Shown: positions 11,652 to 22,258, numbered from the stretch's first letter. The stretch: DNA of 37,308 nucleotides from Rhodospirillaceae bacterium (GCA_022843945.1 JALHMR010000045.1:1-37308); one strand, 5' to 3'. Program-made: numbers and translations. The notes: generated by a model not told the origin, from the sequence alone.

Positions 11652-12598
11652 CCCTGCCTGCGGTGCCGCCGCCGCCCGCCCAGGGTGACGCGGCCGACGC
11701 CTTCGACGCCTGGCGCCTCTGGCTCGCGACCGAGAAACGCGCCTCGCGCCACACGCTATCCTCCTATTCCCGCGACGTCGGCGCGTTCTTCGTCTTCCTC
11801 GCTTCTCACCTCGGCGAGCCGCCCGCCTTGCGCGATCTCGCGGCGCTCCGGCCCACGGACTTTCGCGCCTGGCTGGCGGCACGGCGCGGGGACGACCTCA
11901 GCGCCATCTCCAATGCCCGCGCCATCTCCAGCCTGCGCGGCTTCTTCGGCTGGCTCGACCGGCGCGGCCTGGGCCACAACCCGCACGTGGCAGGCCTGCG
12001 CAGCCCCAAGCTGCCGCGCGCCCTGCCCAAGCCGCTGGTGATTGCCGACGCCGAGCGCATCGTCGCCGATGTCGGCGATTTCCACGACGAGCCGTGGATC
12101 GGCATGCGGGACGTCGCGGTCCTCACCCTGCTCTACGGCGGCGGCCTGCGCATCGACGAGGCGCTGTCGCTGAACCGCGACGTGCTGCCGCTGGGCGACA
12201 CGCTGACCGTCACCGGCAAGGGCCGCAAGCAGCGCATCGTGCCGCTGCTGCCGGCGGTGCGCGAGGCCATCGACAGTTACGTCGCGCGCTGCCCGTTCCA
12301 GCCCGGCACGGACGGCCCGCTGTTCCTGGGGGCGCGCGGCAAGCGCCTGCGGGCCGGCATCATCCAGGCGCAGATGCGCAAGGCCCGCGCCGCACTCGGC
12401 CTGCCGGAGACCGCCACGCCCCACGCCCTGCGCCACAGCTTCGCCACGCACCTGTTGGGAAACGGCGGCGACCTGCGGGCTATCCAGGAGCTGCTCGGGC
12501 ACGCTTCGCTGTCGACCACCCAGCGCTACACCGAGGTCGACGCCGAGCGCCTGCTCAAGGTCTACGACCTGGCGCACCCCCGCGCCCGCGAAGGTTAA
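11633..12598 (+). CDS. xerC: Tyrosine recombinase XerC
   Basis: 321 aa from ATG 11633 (a GTG at 11621 is also in frame but extends further into DUF484). XerC works with XerD at dif sites to resolve chromosome dimers. The N-terminal SAM-like core-binding domain has SSYSRDVGAFFVFL and ARAISSLRGFFGWL. The catalytic residues are all present: R173 (GGLRIDEAL), K196 (TGKGRKQR), H264 and R267 (HALRHSFATHLL), H290 (LLGHASLSTTQ) and nucleophile Y299. It overlaps DUF484 by 19 bases. With no integrase-like cargo nearby and this conserved context, it is the housekeeping recombinase rather than an element integrase. Confidence 0.95.
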   Translation: MAGPRLTLPAVPPPPAQGDAADAFDAWRLWLATEKRASRHTLSSYSRDVGAFFVFLASHLGEPPALRDLAALRPTDFRAWLAARRGDDLSAISNARAISSLRGFFGWLDRRGLGHNPHVAGLRSPKLPRALPKPLVIADAERIVADVGDFHDEPWIGMRDVAVLTLLYGGGLRIDEALSLNRDVLPLGDTLTVTGKGRKQRIVPLLPAVREAIDSYVARCPFQPGTDGPLFLGARGKRLRAGIIQAQMRKARAALGLPETATPHALRHSFATHLLGNGGDLRAIQELLGHASLSTTQRYTEVDAERLLKVYDLAHPRAREG

Positions 12599-12665
12599 CG
12601 CCAGCCCCAAATCTTGCGACCGGTTTCACTTGTATGCGGACCACCGGACCGGCATACCGTCTGGC

Positions 12666-13295
12666 ATGTACGAGATCTCGCAAGCCACCCGCAAAATCTC
12701 CGAAATCCTGGCCGACCTCGCCGCCAATGCGGGCGAGCGAGTGCGGCTGCGCGACCTGGTCAACGCGCTGGGAGACCGGGCCTTCGGCCTTCTGATCCTG
12801 ATCTTCGCCCTGCCCAACGCCGTCGGCCTGGGTACCATCCCCGGCCTGTCGACGGTGTTCGGCGTGCCGCAGATGTTCATCGCCGCCCAGATGGCGCTGG
12901 GCTGGCACAAGCCGTGGCTGCCCGACTGGGTGCTCGACAAGTCGCTCGCCCGCGGCGATTTCCTCACCATGGTCAACAAGTCGACGCCCTATCTGCAGCG
13001 CGCGGAACGGATGCTGAAGCCGCGCTGGGGTTTCATGTCGTCCTACTTCGCCGAGCGGCTTCTGGGCCTCGTCTTCCTGGTGATGGCCACCATCGTGTCG
13101 ATGCCGATCCCGGGCGGCAACTGGCCGCCGGCGGTCGCCATGGCTTTCATCTCGATCGGCCTGGTGGAGCGCGACGGCCTCTATATCATCGTCGGCCTCG
13201 GCGTCGCGGTGATCGCCGTGCTGATTGCCGGTGCGGTGATCGGTGCCGCCGCTGCCGCCGTCTATTTTGCAGTCACCCATCTGTTCGGGGGTTGA
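12666..13295 (+). CDS. exoD: ExoD family exopolysaccharide synthesis membrane protein
   Basis: 209 aa from ATG 12666. The family is named after Sinorhizobium ExoD, which affects exopolysaccharide production and alkali tolerance; its molecular activity is not known. Visible signatures are GERVRLRDLVNALGDRAFGL, a hydrophobic segment with LPNAVGLGTIPGLS and VFGVPQMFIAAQM, then GNWPPAVAMAFISIGLVERD and a long C-terminal membrane segment (VGLGVAVIAVLIAGAVIGAA). About four membrane spans are expected. An upstream ATG at 12630 would add twelve residues, but the MYEISQATRKI start fits the family better. GST follows after two bases. Confidence 0.88.
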   Translation: MYEISQATRKISEILADLAANAGERVRLRDLVNALGDRAFGLLILIFALPNAVGLGTIPGLSTVFGVPQMFIAAQMALGWHKPWLPDWVLDKSLARGDFLTMVNKSTPYLQRAERMLKPRWGFMSSYFAERLLGLVFLVMATIVSMPIPGGNWPPAVAMAFISIGLVERDGLYIIVGLGVAVIAVLIAGAVIGAAAAAVYFAVTHLFGG

Positions 13296-13297
13296 TC

Positions 13298-13939
13298 ATG
13301 TACACGCTGTTCTGGGCGCCGGGCACCGCTGCCATGGCGCCGCACGCCGCGCTGGAGGAGATCGGCGCGCCGCACAGACTGGTGAAGGTCGACCTCAAGG
13401 GCGGCGAGCATCGCAAGCCCGAGTACCTGAAGCTCAACCCGAAGGGCCGCGTGCCGGTGCTGGTGGAAGGCGATTCGCCGCTGACCGAGTCAGCCGCCAT
13501 CCTGATGCATCTCGCCGACCGCCATCCCGAGGCGAAGCTGGCGCCCGCCCCCGGCACGCCGGAACGGGCGCGCTATTACCAGTGGCTGCTCTATCTCTCC
13601 AACACCGTCCAGGCGGCGATGATCGAGTATTTCCATCCCGACTGGTGGTTCGCTGAGCCCGCGCAGCAGGCCGCCCTCAAGGCCAGCGCCGAGAAGCGCA
13701 TCGGCGCCATGTTCGCCTATATCGACGACGAGCTGGGTAAGGCAGGCCCGTACCTGACCGGCAAGCAGTTTTACGCCTGCGACCTGTTCCTGCACATGAT
13801 CACCCGCTGGAGCCGCTACTTCGCCAAGCCGGGCTACCAGCGCCCGAACGTCAAGCGGCTGACCGACCTGGTCAAAGCGCGCCCCGCCGTGCAGCGCATG
13901 ATGGCCGCGCAGGGCATCACGGAGCAGGAGAAGATTTGA
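13298..13939 (+). CDS. Glutathione S-transferase family protein
   Basis: 213 aa, usual length. The N-terminal thioredoxin-like domain has MYTLFWAPGTAAMAPHAALE, LNPKGRVPVLV and the glutathione-binding LTESAAILMHLADRHP turn (the E-S pair). The C-terminal helical domain includes FYACDLFLHMITRW, where GST proteins carry a conserved Asp. It probably conjugates or reduces small electrophiles with glutathione, but the substrate cannot be read from sequence. The start ATG lies two bases after the stop of exoD, so they are likely co-expressed. The stop is followed directly by a palindromic repeat. Confidence 0.9.
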   Translation: MYTLFWAPGTAAMAPHAALEEIGAPHRLVKVDLKGGEHRKPEYLKLNPKGRVPVLVEGDSPLTESAAILMHLADRHPEAKLAPAPGTPERARYYQWLLYLSNTVQAAMIEYFHPDWWFAEPAQQAALKASAEKRIGAMFAYIDDELGKAGPYLTGKQFYACDLFLHMITRWSRYFAKPGYQRPNVKRLTDLVKARPAVQRMMAAQGITEQEKI

Positions 13940-13945
13940 TTTCTT

Positions 13946-14020
13946 GTCACCCGCGGGCTTGACCCGCGAGACCATGCTGCCGCGTGCGAGATGGATGCCC
14001 GGGTCGAGCCCGGGCATGAC
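13946..14020 (+). repeat. Two-hairpin intergenic repeat, copy 1 (GTCACCC...GGGCATGAC family)
   Basis: 75 bases. The first hairpin is CGCGGG-CTTGA-CCCGCG; the second is a perfect 9-bp stem, ATGCCCGGG (13995-14003), loop TCGAG, CCCGGGCAT (14009-14017). It aligns end to end with the copy at 36005-36090 in opposite orientation. Between the GST gene and the small membrane protein gene it may also act as a transcript-end structure. Confidence 0.85.
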
Positions 14021-14034
14021 GATTAGGAGGTCAG

Positions 14035-14271
14035 ATGGGATTTAAATACGACCACGAGGAGGCCCGTCGAAAAAGTGTGGACCTGATGTTTCGCTTGAGG
14101 GGGCCTGCACTCTTCTTTCACGTATTCCTAGTTGGGGCATTTTTCGTCTATCTGTACTTGCAGGATCCCACTTTCATACGGGTCGGGATCATCTACATCG
14201 TGATTTTTGCAATTTCGCTCTACCGCGAAGTGAAAATTCAACGCGCCATCAATGAAGCGAAGAGCCGATAG
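14035..14271 (+). CDS. Small two-span membrane protein, hypothetical
   Basis: 78 aa. It is preceded by a strong ribosome-binding site (AGGAGGT four bases before ATG). A basic N-terminus (EEARRKSVDLMFRLRG) is followed by two hydrophobic segments, about residues 25-42 (FFHVFLVGAFFVYLYL) and 48-63 (VGIIYIVIFAISLY), then a charged C-terminus. It is most likely an inner membrane protein with both ends in the cytosol. The gene is AT-richer than its neighbours, which together with its place directly after a repeat suggests recent arrival. It converges on lpdA with three bases between them. No family recognised. Confidence 0.7.
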   Translation: MGFKYDHEEARRKSVDLMFRLRGPALFFHVFLVGAFFVYLYLQDPTFIRVGIIYIVIFAISLYREVKIQRAINEAKSR

Positions 14272-14274
14272 CGC

Positions 14275-15684
<1,410 letters not shown>

Positions 15685-15836
15685 GTTGAAATCCCTCGCA
15701 AAAAACGCGCCGAGACCTTGCCTCAATCGCGGCGCCGGCACAAGCCGAGGGCCCCGCTGTGTTGCCCGTCACTGCCGATGCGTCGGCGCTACGCTATTAT
15801 TCAGGGCGTAACATCAGGCAATGAAAGCGGGGGCCG

Positions 15837-16961
15837 ATGGCGGGACGTTTATCTCGTGCGCACGCATTCCTCGTCGTCGCGCTTCTCGCCGGGCCAGTCA
15901 TACCGGCGGGCGCACAGGGCCTCGAGACCGTCGAAGCCGCCTTCCAGGAATGGTTAACGCAGCACAAGATCAGCCGCGGGGTCCTTGCGGTGTCCCGTGG
16001 GCGCAAGCTGGTGCTGGCCCGCGCCCATGGCGGTGCCGAGCCGGGCGCACCCGTGCTCCTCGCCAGCCTGTCGAAGGCGGTCACCGGAGCCTGCGTCGGC
16101 ACGCTCGTCGATGCCGGCAAGCTTGCCTTCGACACCACGGCGGGCACCGCCCTGGCTCCGTTTTTCCAGCGTCACGGCGAGCCGGCCGATCCGCGGATCA
16201 AGGAGGCGACGATCGCTGCCCTGCTGGCTCACCGCGCCGGCTTCGACCGCAGCGGCGGCGACCCCGCGACGGGGGCGGCGCTCGGCGAACACCTGCGTAC
16301 GGCCTCTGTGCGCGACTATGCGATGACTCCGCTCCTGGTGCGCACACTGCGCCAGAAGCTCGCCGAACCGCCGGGGCGCGCCTACTACTACACCAACGCC
16401 ACCTATCTGATGCTCGGCGCCATCATCGAGACCGTGTCGGGGCGCCCTTACGAGGAGTACTGCCGCGAAGCGGTTCTCCAGCCGCTGGGCATCAACGAGG
16501 CGCGGCTCGATCCGCAATGGGGCGGCGTGCTGTCGTCCTTCGGTGGCTGGCGGATGACGGGGCCGCAATATCTGCGCTTCCTCGAGGCTTTCGCCGGCAA
16601 CTCCAAGGTGCTCGGCCCCAAGTCGCTCGCCTTCATGGCCAGCGGCGATGACAAATGGACCAGCGACCGCCGGGAGACCTACTACGCCCTCGGCACAAAT
16701 GTGCGCCCCGCCAGCGGGGGCCGGAACATCTGGCATGCGGGCTCGTGGAGCTTCAACTTCAACAACGCGGTCAACCGGGACTTGCGCGAGAGCACCGGCA
16801 CCTTCGCGGTGTCGCAGGCGCGTGGCGTCTCGTGGTTCGCCTATTACACGCCCAAGCCGGGCGATGGCGCGGTCAACGAGCTGGACCGCGGGATCAGCCG
16901 GGCGCTCAGCGCGGTGAAGGACTGGCCGGACGTCGACCTCAACCCGCGTTTCGGGCTTTGA
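15837..16961 (+). CDS. Serine beta-lactamase-like hydrolase, copy 1 (class C/esterase type), exported
   Basis: 374 aa with a clear signal peptide (AFLVVALLAGPVIPAGA, cleavage after about residue 26). The penicillin-binding-protein fold residues are all present: S77-L-S-K80 nucleophile motif, Y185-T-N187 second motif and H300-A-G302 third motif. This is the beta-lactamase (PF00144-type) family, which includes class C beta-lactamases, DD-peptidases, esterases and D-amino-acid hydrolases. HAG rather than KTG in the third motif leans towards esterase or peptidase use, though this is not decisive. It ends with VKDWPDVDLNPRFGL, a tail shared with copy 2, and its TGA overlaps the ATG of copy 2 by one base. 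The two genes sit between lpdA and sucB on the opposite strand. Confidence 0.85.
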   Translation: MAGRLSRAHAFLVVALLAGPVIPAGAQGLETVEAAFQEWLTQHKISRGVLAVSRGRKLVLARAHGGAEPGAPVLLASLSKAVTGACVGTLVDAGKLAFDTTAGTALAPFFQRHGEPADPRIKEATIAALLAHRAGFDRSGGDPATGAALGEHLRTASVRDYAMTPLLVRTLRQKLAEPPGRAYYYTNATYLMLGAIIETVSGRPYEEYCREAVLQPLGINEARLDPQWGGVLSSFGGWRMTGPQYLRFLEAFAGNSKVLGPKSLAFMASGDDKWTSDRRETYYALGTNVRPASGGRNIWHAGSWSFNFNNAVNRDLRESTGTFAVSQARGVSWFAYYTPKPGDGAVNELDRGISRALSAVKDWPDVDLNPRFGL

Positions 16962-18091
16962 TGCGAGGCGGCCCGCGGCGATGGTCGATTGCCGTCGCCG
17001 TCTGCGTCGCGCTCTGCGCCCTGGCGGCGGCGCAGCCGACCCTGCCGGAGACGGTCGACGCCTTCGATGCCGTGTACCGCCCCTGGCTGGAGAAGCACCG
17101 TGCATCCCAGGCGGTGCTGGCCGTCAGCTATCGTGGCCGCCTGGTGCTCGCCCGGGGCTACGGCGGCGCCGCGCCCGAGACGCGCATGCATATCGGCAGC
17201 CTGTCGAAGGCCATCACCGCGGCCTGTGTCGCGACCCTGATCCAGGGCGGCAAACTCGATTTCAGCACGACCCTGGACCAGGTGCTGGCCGGTTATTTCC
17301 GCGACTACGGCGAGCCCCGCGACGCACGCATCCGCACCATCACCATCGAGCAGTTGCTGATCCACCGCGGCGGCTTCGGCACGCCGACCAACCGCGATCC
17401 GTTCAGCCGCTCGCTCGACGACCAGCTCAAATACCGGCAACGCTCGGCCATCACCATGGCAGGAACGCTGCAAGGGATCATGCGCGTCGAGCTGGGCAGC
17501 GCGCCGGGTGAAATCCATCGCTACGCCAATGCCGGCTATCACACGCTCGGCACGATCATCGAGATCGTCTCGGGCCAGACCTACTCCCGATACTGCGCCG
17601 ACAGCGTGCTGGCACCGGCCGGCATCCGGGGTGCCGGGCTCAGCGCCACCAACTTCCTGCGCGGCGCCAGCGGCGGATGGGTTCTCTCGGGACCCGAATA
17701 TCTGGGGTTCTACAAGCTCTTCGAGCCAGGCAACGATACCGTGCTTTCGGCGGCGACCAAGACCTGGATGTTCGCCGCCGACGGCAAATGGATCGACGAG
17801 CCGCGCGGCACGTTCTATTCGCTGGGTGTGTTCATCCGGCCGACCAAGGAGGGGCGCTTCGTCATGGCCCATACCGGCGGCTATACCGCGACCTCGAACG
17901 AAGGTCCGGCGCATTACCCCTACGGCGCCGTGGTCACGCGCAACGAGAACGGTCTCACCTGGTTCGCGGCCCACGTGCCGCTGCTCTCGAGCGAGGCCCG
18001 GCGCGAGCTCGGCGCCGAGCTGCGCCGCGCCGCCGCCGCGGTCAAGGACTGGCCAGCGACCGACCAGTTCCCCGCTTTCGGGCTGAAGTAG
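16961..18091 (+). CDS. Serine beta-lactamase-like hydrolase, copy 2, exported
   Basis: 376 aa starting at an ATG that shares its A with the stop of copy 1. A signal peptide is evident (SIAVAVCVALCALAAA). The three catalytic motifs are S80-L-S-K83, Y188-A-N190 and H304-T-G306. Overall layout, the WLEKHRASQAVLAVS region and the terminal VKDWPATDQFPAFGL match copy 1, so the pair arose by tandem duplication followed by clear divergence. Substrate unknown: peptidoglycan peptide, ester or beta-lactam are all possible. Its 3' end is three bases from the end of sucB, transcribed convergently. Confidence 0.85.
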   Translation: MRGGPRRWSIAVAVCVALCALAAAQPTLPETVDAFDAVYRPWLEKHRASQAVLAVSYRGRLVLARGYGGAAPETRMHIGSLSKAITAACVATLIQGGKLDFSTTLDQVLAGYFRDYGEPRDARIRTITIEQLLIHRGGFGTPTNRDPFSRSLDDQLKYRQRSAITMAGTLQGIMRVELGSAPGEIHRYANAGYHTLGTIIEIVSGQTYSRYCADSVLAPAGIRGAGLSATNFLRGASGGWVLSGPEYLGFYKLFEPGNDTVLSAATKTWMFAADGKWIDEPRGTFYSLGVFIRPTKEGRFVMAHTGGYTATSNEGPAHYPYGAVVTRNENGLTWFAAHVPLLSSEARRELGAELRRAAAAVKDWPATDQFPAFGLK

Positions 18092-18094
18092 CGC

Positions 18095-19291
18095 TTACAT
18101 CTCGAGGATGAAGCGCGCCGGATCCTCGAGGCATTCCTTGATCCGCACCAGGAAGGTCACGGCCTCGCGGCCGTCGACGATGCGGTGGTCATAGGACAGG
18201 GCGATGTACATCATCGGCCGAAGCTCGATCTTGTCGCCGACCGCCACCGGCCGCGGCTGGATCTTGTGCATGCCGAGGATGCCGGATTGCGGCGGGTTGA
18301 GGATCGGCGTCGACATCAGCGAGCCGAAGATGCCGCCGTTGGTGATGGTGAAGGTGCCGCCAGTCATCTCCTCGACCGAGAGCTTGCCGTCGCGCGCCCG
18401 GCGGCCGAGATCGGCGATGGTCTTCTCGATGTCGGCGAAGCTCTTGTGGTCGGCGTCGCGCACCACCGGGACGACCAGGCCCTGCGGCGTCGAGACGGCG
18501 ACCGAGATGTCGTAGTGGTTCTTGTAGATGATGTCCTCGCCGTCGATCTCGGCGTTGACGCCGGGCAGCTCCTTGAGCCCCACGATGCACGCCTTGACGA
18601 ACAGCGACATGAAACCGAGCTTGATGCCGTGCTTCTTCTCGAAGCCCTCGTTGTACTTCGAGCGCAGCGCCATGACCGCGCTCATATCCACCTCGTTGAA
18701 GGTGGTGAGCATGGCGGCGGTGTTCTGCGCCTGCTTCAGGCGCTCGGCCACCCGCTTGCGCAGGCGGGTCATCTTGACGCGCTCCTCGCGCGGCCCGAGG
18801 TCGCGCGGCGCCGAAGGGGCCGGCGCCGGGCGAGCCGCCGCGGTCTGCACGTCACTCTTGGTCACCCGACCGTCCTTGCCGGAGCCCTGGATCGAGGCGG
18901 GATTGACGCCGGTCTCGGCCAGCGCCTTGCGCGCCGCCGGGCCCGGATCCTTGGCGGCAGCAGGAGCCGCGGCGGGTGCGGGGGCCGGCGCAGCCTTGGC
19001 TGCAGCAGGAGCAGCGGCGGCGGCGGGTTTCGCAGCGCCTTTCGCCGGACCGGTGCCCGGCGCCACGCTGCCGAGAATGGCGCCGACATTCACCGTCTGG
19101 CCGGCCTGGACCTTGATGCCTTCGAGCGTGCCGGCCGTGGGCGACGGCACTTCGACCGTGACCTTGTCGGTCTCCAGCTCCACCAGCGGCTCGTCGGCGG
19201 CGATCGCATCGCCGACATTCTTGAACCACTTGCCAACCGTCGCCTCGGTGACGGATTCGCCGAGGGTCGGCACCTTGATATCCACGCCCAT
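18095..19291 (-). CDS. sucB: 2-oxoglutarate dehydrogenase E2, dihydrolipoyl succinyltransferase
   Basis: 398 aa. E2 forms the core of the complex and transfers the succinyl group to CoA. Domains in order: an N-terminal lipoyl domain with lipoylated K43 ([10 protein letters not shown]); an Ala/Pro-rich swinging linker (about 88-112); a peripheral-subunit-binding domain ([24 protein letters not shown]); and the C-terminal catalytic domain with [12 protein letters not shown] (H369 and D373). Also called odhB. It is the last gene of mdh-sucC-sucD-sucA-sucB and follows sucA by 46 bases, a gap that carries a direct repeat. Confidence 0.97.
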   Translation of the reverse strand: MGVDIKVPTLGESVTEATVGKWFKNVGDAIAADEPLVELETDKVTVEVPSPTAGTLEGIKVQAGQTVNVGAILGSVAPGTGPAKGAAKPAAAAAPAAAKAAPAPAPAAAPAAAKDPGPAARKALAETGVNPASIQGSGKDGRVTKSDVQTAAARPAPAPSAPRDLGPREERVKMTRLRKRVAERLKQAQNTAAMLTTFNEVDMSAVMALRSKYNEGFEKKHGIKLGFMSLFVKACIVGLKELPGVNAEIDGEDIIYKNHYDISVAVSTPQGLVVPVVRDADHKSFADIEKTIADLGRRARDGKLSVEEMTGGTFTITNGGIFGSLMSTPILNPPQSGILGMHKIQPRPVAVGDKIELRPMMYIALSYDHRIVDGREAVTFLVRIKECLEDPARFILEM

Positions 19292-19306
19292 TCTGATCCC
19301 CTGTTT

Positions 19307-19327
19307 CTAACCGCCCGTCTCTAACCG
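19307..19327. repeat. Direct repeat CTAACCG in the sucA-sucB gap
   Basis: CTAACCG at 19307-19313 and again at 19321-19327, exactly 14 bases apart, just upstream of the sucB start. The longer forms read TCTAACCG and TCTCTAACCG. A comparable pair with the same 14-base period lies upstream of mdh. Function unknown. Confidence 0.45.
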
Positions 19328-19337
19328 GCAGTGCCGC

Positions 19338-22226
19338 TCAATCCGAGAGCGCCTGATCAACGAGTTTCGCCTGCTCGGCGTTATGACGCTTGTAGCTGCC
19401 GGTCGCCGTCGCGGCGTATTCCGGCCGGCCGACATAGCGCGGCCGACCGATCTTGAGCTTCGCCGTCGCCAGCGTCTCCTCGAGGCGCGGCTCGACGAAC
19501 TGCCAATAGCCGAGATTCTTGGGCTCTTCCTGGCACCACACCACACTCTTCACGTTCTTGTAGCGCACCATTTCCTTGGCCAGCGCATTGAACGGGAACG
19601 GGTAGAGCTGCTCGACCCGCATGATGATCGTGTCCTTGAGGCCGCGCTTCTCGCGCTCCTCGAACAGGTCGAAATAGACCTTGCCGGTGCACAGGACGAT
19701 CTTCTTGATCTTGTCGTCGGCGGCCGGCGGCTTGTCGTCCCACAGCACGCGGTGGAACGTGGTGTTCGGGCCCATCTCCTCGAGCTTCGACACCGCCAGC
19801 TTGTGACGCAGCAGCGACTTGGGCGTGAAGATGATCAGCGGCTTGCGGAAGGGCCGGTGCAGCTGGCGCCGCAGGACGTGGAAGTAGTTCGACGGCGTCG
19901 TCAGGTTGCAGACCTGCATGTTGTCCTCGGCGCAGAGCGCCAGGAAGCGCTCGGGATGGGCCGAGGAATGCTCGGGGCCCTGCCCTTCGTAGCCGTGCGG
20001 CAGCAGCATCACCAGGCCCGACATGCGCAGCCACTTCGATTCGCCGGAGCTGATGAACTGGTCGATGATGGTCTGGGCGCCGTTGACGAAATCACCGAAC
20101 TGCGCCTCCCACAGGGTCAGCGCCTTGGGCTCGGCCAGCGAGAAGCCGTAATCGAAGCCGAGCACGGCGAACTCGGAGAGCGGGCTGTCGATCACCTCGA
20201 ACGGCGCCTGGCCGTCCTTGATGTGATTGAGCGGGACGTACTTCGCCTCGCTTTCCTGGTCGGTGAACACGGCATGACGCTGGGAGAACGTGCCGCGGCC
20301 GGAATCCTGGCCGGACAGCCGGACCGGCGCGCCCTCGGCGAGCAGCGTGCCGAAGGCCAGCGCCTCGGCCGTCGCCCAGTCGAGGCCGGACCCGGCCTCG
20401 ATCGCCTTGCGCTTGTTCTCGAGCACGCGCTTGAGCGTCTTGTGAATGTTGAAATCGGACGGGTACGAGGTGAGTGCTTTACCCACTTCGCGCAGGCGCT
20501 CCATCGGCACGTCGGTCTTGCCGCGGCGGTCCTCGCCCGAGGCGATCTCCAGGCCGCTCCAGCTGCCTTCCAGCCAATCGGCCTTGTTGGGCTTGTAACC
20601 GCCCTTGGCGGCCTCGAACTGGCTTTCGAGATGGGCGGTGAAGTCGGCGACCATCTTCTCCGGCTCGCCCGGCGGCAGCGTGCCTTCCTCGACCAGCTTG
20701 CGACCGTAGATCTCGCGCGCCGTCGGGTGGCTGGCGATCGCCTTGTACATCAGCGGCTGGGTGAAGGACGGCTCGTCGGACTCGTTGTGCCCGTGACGCC
20801 GGTAGCAGAACATGTCGATGACGACGTCCTTGAGGAAGCGCTGGCGAAACTCCGTGGCGATGCGCGCCACGTGCACCACGGCTTCCGGGTCGTCGCCGTT
20901 GACGTGGAAGATCGGCGCCTGGATCGTCTTGGCCACGTCGGTCGGGTACGGCGACGAGCGCGAATACTGCGGCGAGGTGGTGAAGCCGATCTGGTTGTTG
21001 ACGATGAAGTGGATGGTGCCGCCGGTGCGGTAGCCACGCAGCTCCGACAGCATCATGGTCTCGGCGACGATGCCCTGGCCGGCGAAGGCCGCATCGCCGT
21101 GCAGCAGCAGGCCCATGCACTGGACCATCTGCTCCTCGCGGCTCAGGCTCTTGCGCTGCATCTGCTTGGCGCGAACCTTACCGAGAGCAACAGGATTCAC
21201 GCATTCGAGATGCGACGGGTTGGCGGTCAGCGACAGGTGGACCTTCTGGCCGTCGAAGTCGCGGTCGGACGAGGTGCCGAGATGGTACTTCACGTCGCCC
21301 GAGCCCTGGACGTCTTCCGGCTGGGCGGCGTTGCCCTGGAATTCCGAGAAGATCGCCGCGAACGGCTTGCCCATGAAGTTGGCGAGAATGTTGAGCCGGC
21401 CGCGATGCGGCATGCCGATGACGATCTCGCCCACGCCGAGCTGGCCGCCGCGCTTGATGATCTGCTCGAGGGCCGGGACGGCCGATTCGCCGCCGTCGAG
21501 ACCGAAGCGCTTGGTGCCGGTGTACTTCTTGTCGAGGAACTTCTCGAAGACCTCGGCGGCGGTCAGGCGCTCGAGGATCGCCCGCTTGCCCTTGGGCGAG
21601 AAATCGGTGTGGTTGCGCGCACCTTCGATGCGCTCCTGGATCCAGCTCTTCTGCGCCGGATCGCTCATATGCATGAACTCGACGCCGATCGTGCCGCTGT
21701 AGGTGTCGCGCAGGATCGAGACGATCTCGCGCAGGGTCGCGGTCTCGCGGCCCAGCACGCCGTCGATGAAGATCGGCCGGTCGTAGTCGGCCTCGGTGAA
21801 GCCGTAGCTCGCCGGCTCGAGCTCGGGATGCGGCTCGCGCTTCTCCAGGCCCAGCGGATCGAGCCGCGCCGCCAGATGGCCGCGGATGCGGTAGGCGCGG
21901 ATCAGCATGAGCGCGCGAACGGAATCGAGAGTCGCGGCGCGGACCTGATCGATACTGACCGAGGCCGTCGCCGCGCCGTTGGCGCCATTGCCCTTCTTCT
22001 TGGCTGGCGCGTCGTCCGTCTCGATCGGCAGGCTGGTGCGCGGCGCCCACGAGGCGCCCCGCAGATCGGCATCGATCGCCGCCGGGTCGTCGCGCAGCTC
22101 GGCGAAGAACTGCTGCCAGCTCGCATCGACCGAGCCGGGGTTCTGGAGATACCGGTGGTAGAGCTCGGCGATGAACGGCGCGTTGGTGCCGCTCAGGAGG
22201 GTCGAAAGATCAGGTTGGCTGGCCAT
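19338..22226 (-). CDS. sucA: 2-oxoglutarate dehydrogenase E1
   Basis: 962 aa from ATG 22226 (a TTG at 22235 is also in frame). E1 is the thiamine-diphosphate enzyme that decarboxylates 2-oxoglutarate and reductively succinylates the E2 lipoyl group. Signatures: N-terminal E2-binding LLSGTNAPFIAELYHRYLQN, then GMPHRGRLNILANFMGKP, the thiamine-binding region GDAAFAGQGIVAETMMLSEL with HFIVNNQIGFTT, and CYRRHGHNESDEPSFTQP. The C-terminal transketolase-like part has VMLLPHGYEGQGPEHSSAHP. No lesion seen. It is preceded by a 92-base gap from sucD containing a hairpin and a perfect TATAAT, so it may have its own promoter. The 953-residue open frame antisense to it is a composition shadow. Confidence 0.98.
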   Translation of the reverse strand: MASQPDLSTLLSGTNAPFIAELYHRYLQNPGSVDASWQQFFAELRDDPAAIDADLRGASWAPRTSLPIETDDAPAKKKGNGANGAATASVSIDQVRAATLDSVRALMLIRAYRIRGHLAARLDPLGLEKREPHPELEPASYGFTEADYDRPIFIDGVLGRETATLREIVSILRDTYSGTIGVEFMHMSDPAQKSWIQERIEGARNHTDFSPKGKRAILERLTAAEVFEKFLDKKYTGTKRFGLDGGESAVPALEQIIKRGGQLGVGEIVIGMPHRGRLNILANFMGKPFAAIFSEFQGNAAQPEDVQGSGDVKYHLGTSSDRDFDGQKVHLSLTANPSHLECVNPVALGKVRAKQMQRKSLSREEQMVQCMGLLLHGDAAFAGQGIVAETMMLSELRGYRTGGTIHFIVNNQIGFTTSPQYSRSSPYPTDVAKTIQAPIFHVNGDDPEAVVHVARIATEFRQRFLKDVVIDMFCYRRHGHNESDEPSFTQPLMYKAIASHPTAREIYGRKLVEEGTLPPGEPEKMVADFTAHLESQFEAAKGGYKPNKADWLEGSWSGLEIASGEDRRGKTDVPMERLREVGKALTSYPSDFNIHKTLKRVLENKRKAIEAGSGLDWATAEALAFGTLLAEGAPVRLSGQDSGRGTFSQRHAVFTDQESEAKYVPLNHIKDGQAPFEVIDSPLSEFAVLGFDYGFSLAEPKALTLWEAQFGDFVNGAQTIIDQFISSGESKWLRMSGLVMLLPHGYEGQGPEHSSAHPERFLALCAEDNMQVCNLTTPSNYFHVLRRQLHRPFRKPLIIFTPKSLLRHKLAVSKLEEMGPNTTFHRVLWDDKPPAADDKIKKIVLCTGKVYFDLFEEREKRGLKDTIIMRVEQLYPFPFNALAKEMVRYKNVKSVVWCQEEPKNLGYWQFVEPRLEETLATAKLKIGRPRYVGRPEYAATATGSYKRHNAEQAKLVDQALSD

Positions 22227-22258
22227 CGCGCTCAAGGTCCCTGACAGTCATGGGGTAT

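Noticed and set aside
11633-12598. Tyrosine recombinase as the integrase of a mobile element
   Set aside because: It overlaps DUF484 and follows fsa as in many Alphaproteobacteria, and no cargo, attachment repeat or tRNA is near; this is XerC.
19383-22244. 953-codon open frame antisense to sucA
   Set aside because: Same artefact. The composition is dominated by Arg, Leu, Ala, Val, Asp and Gly, without motifs, while sucA on the other strand is full length and canonical.
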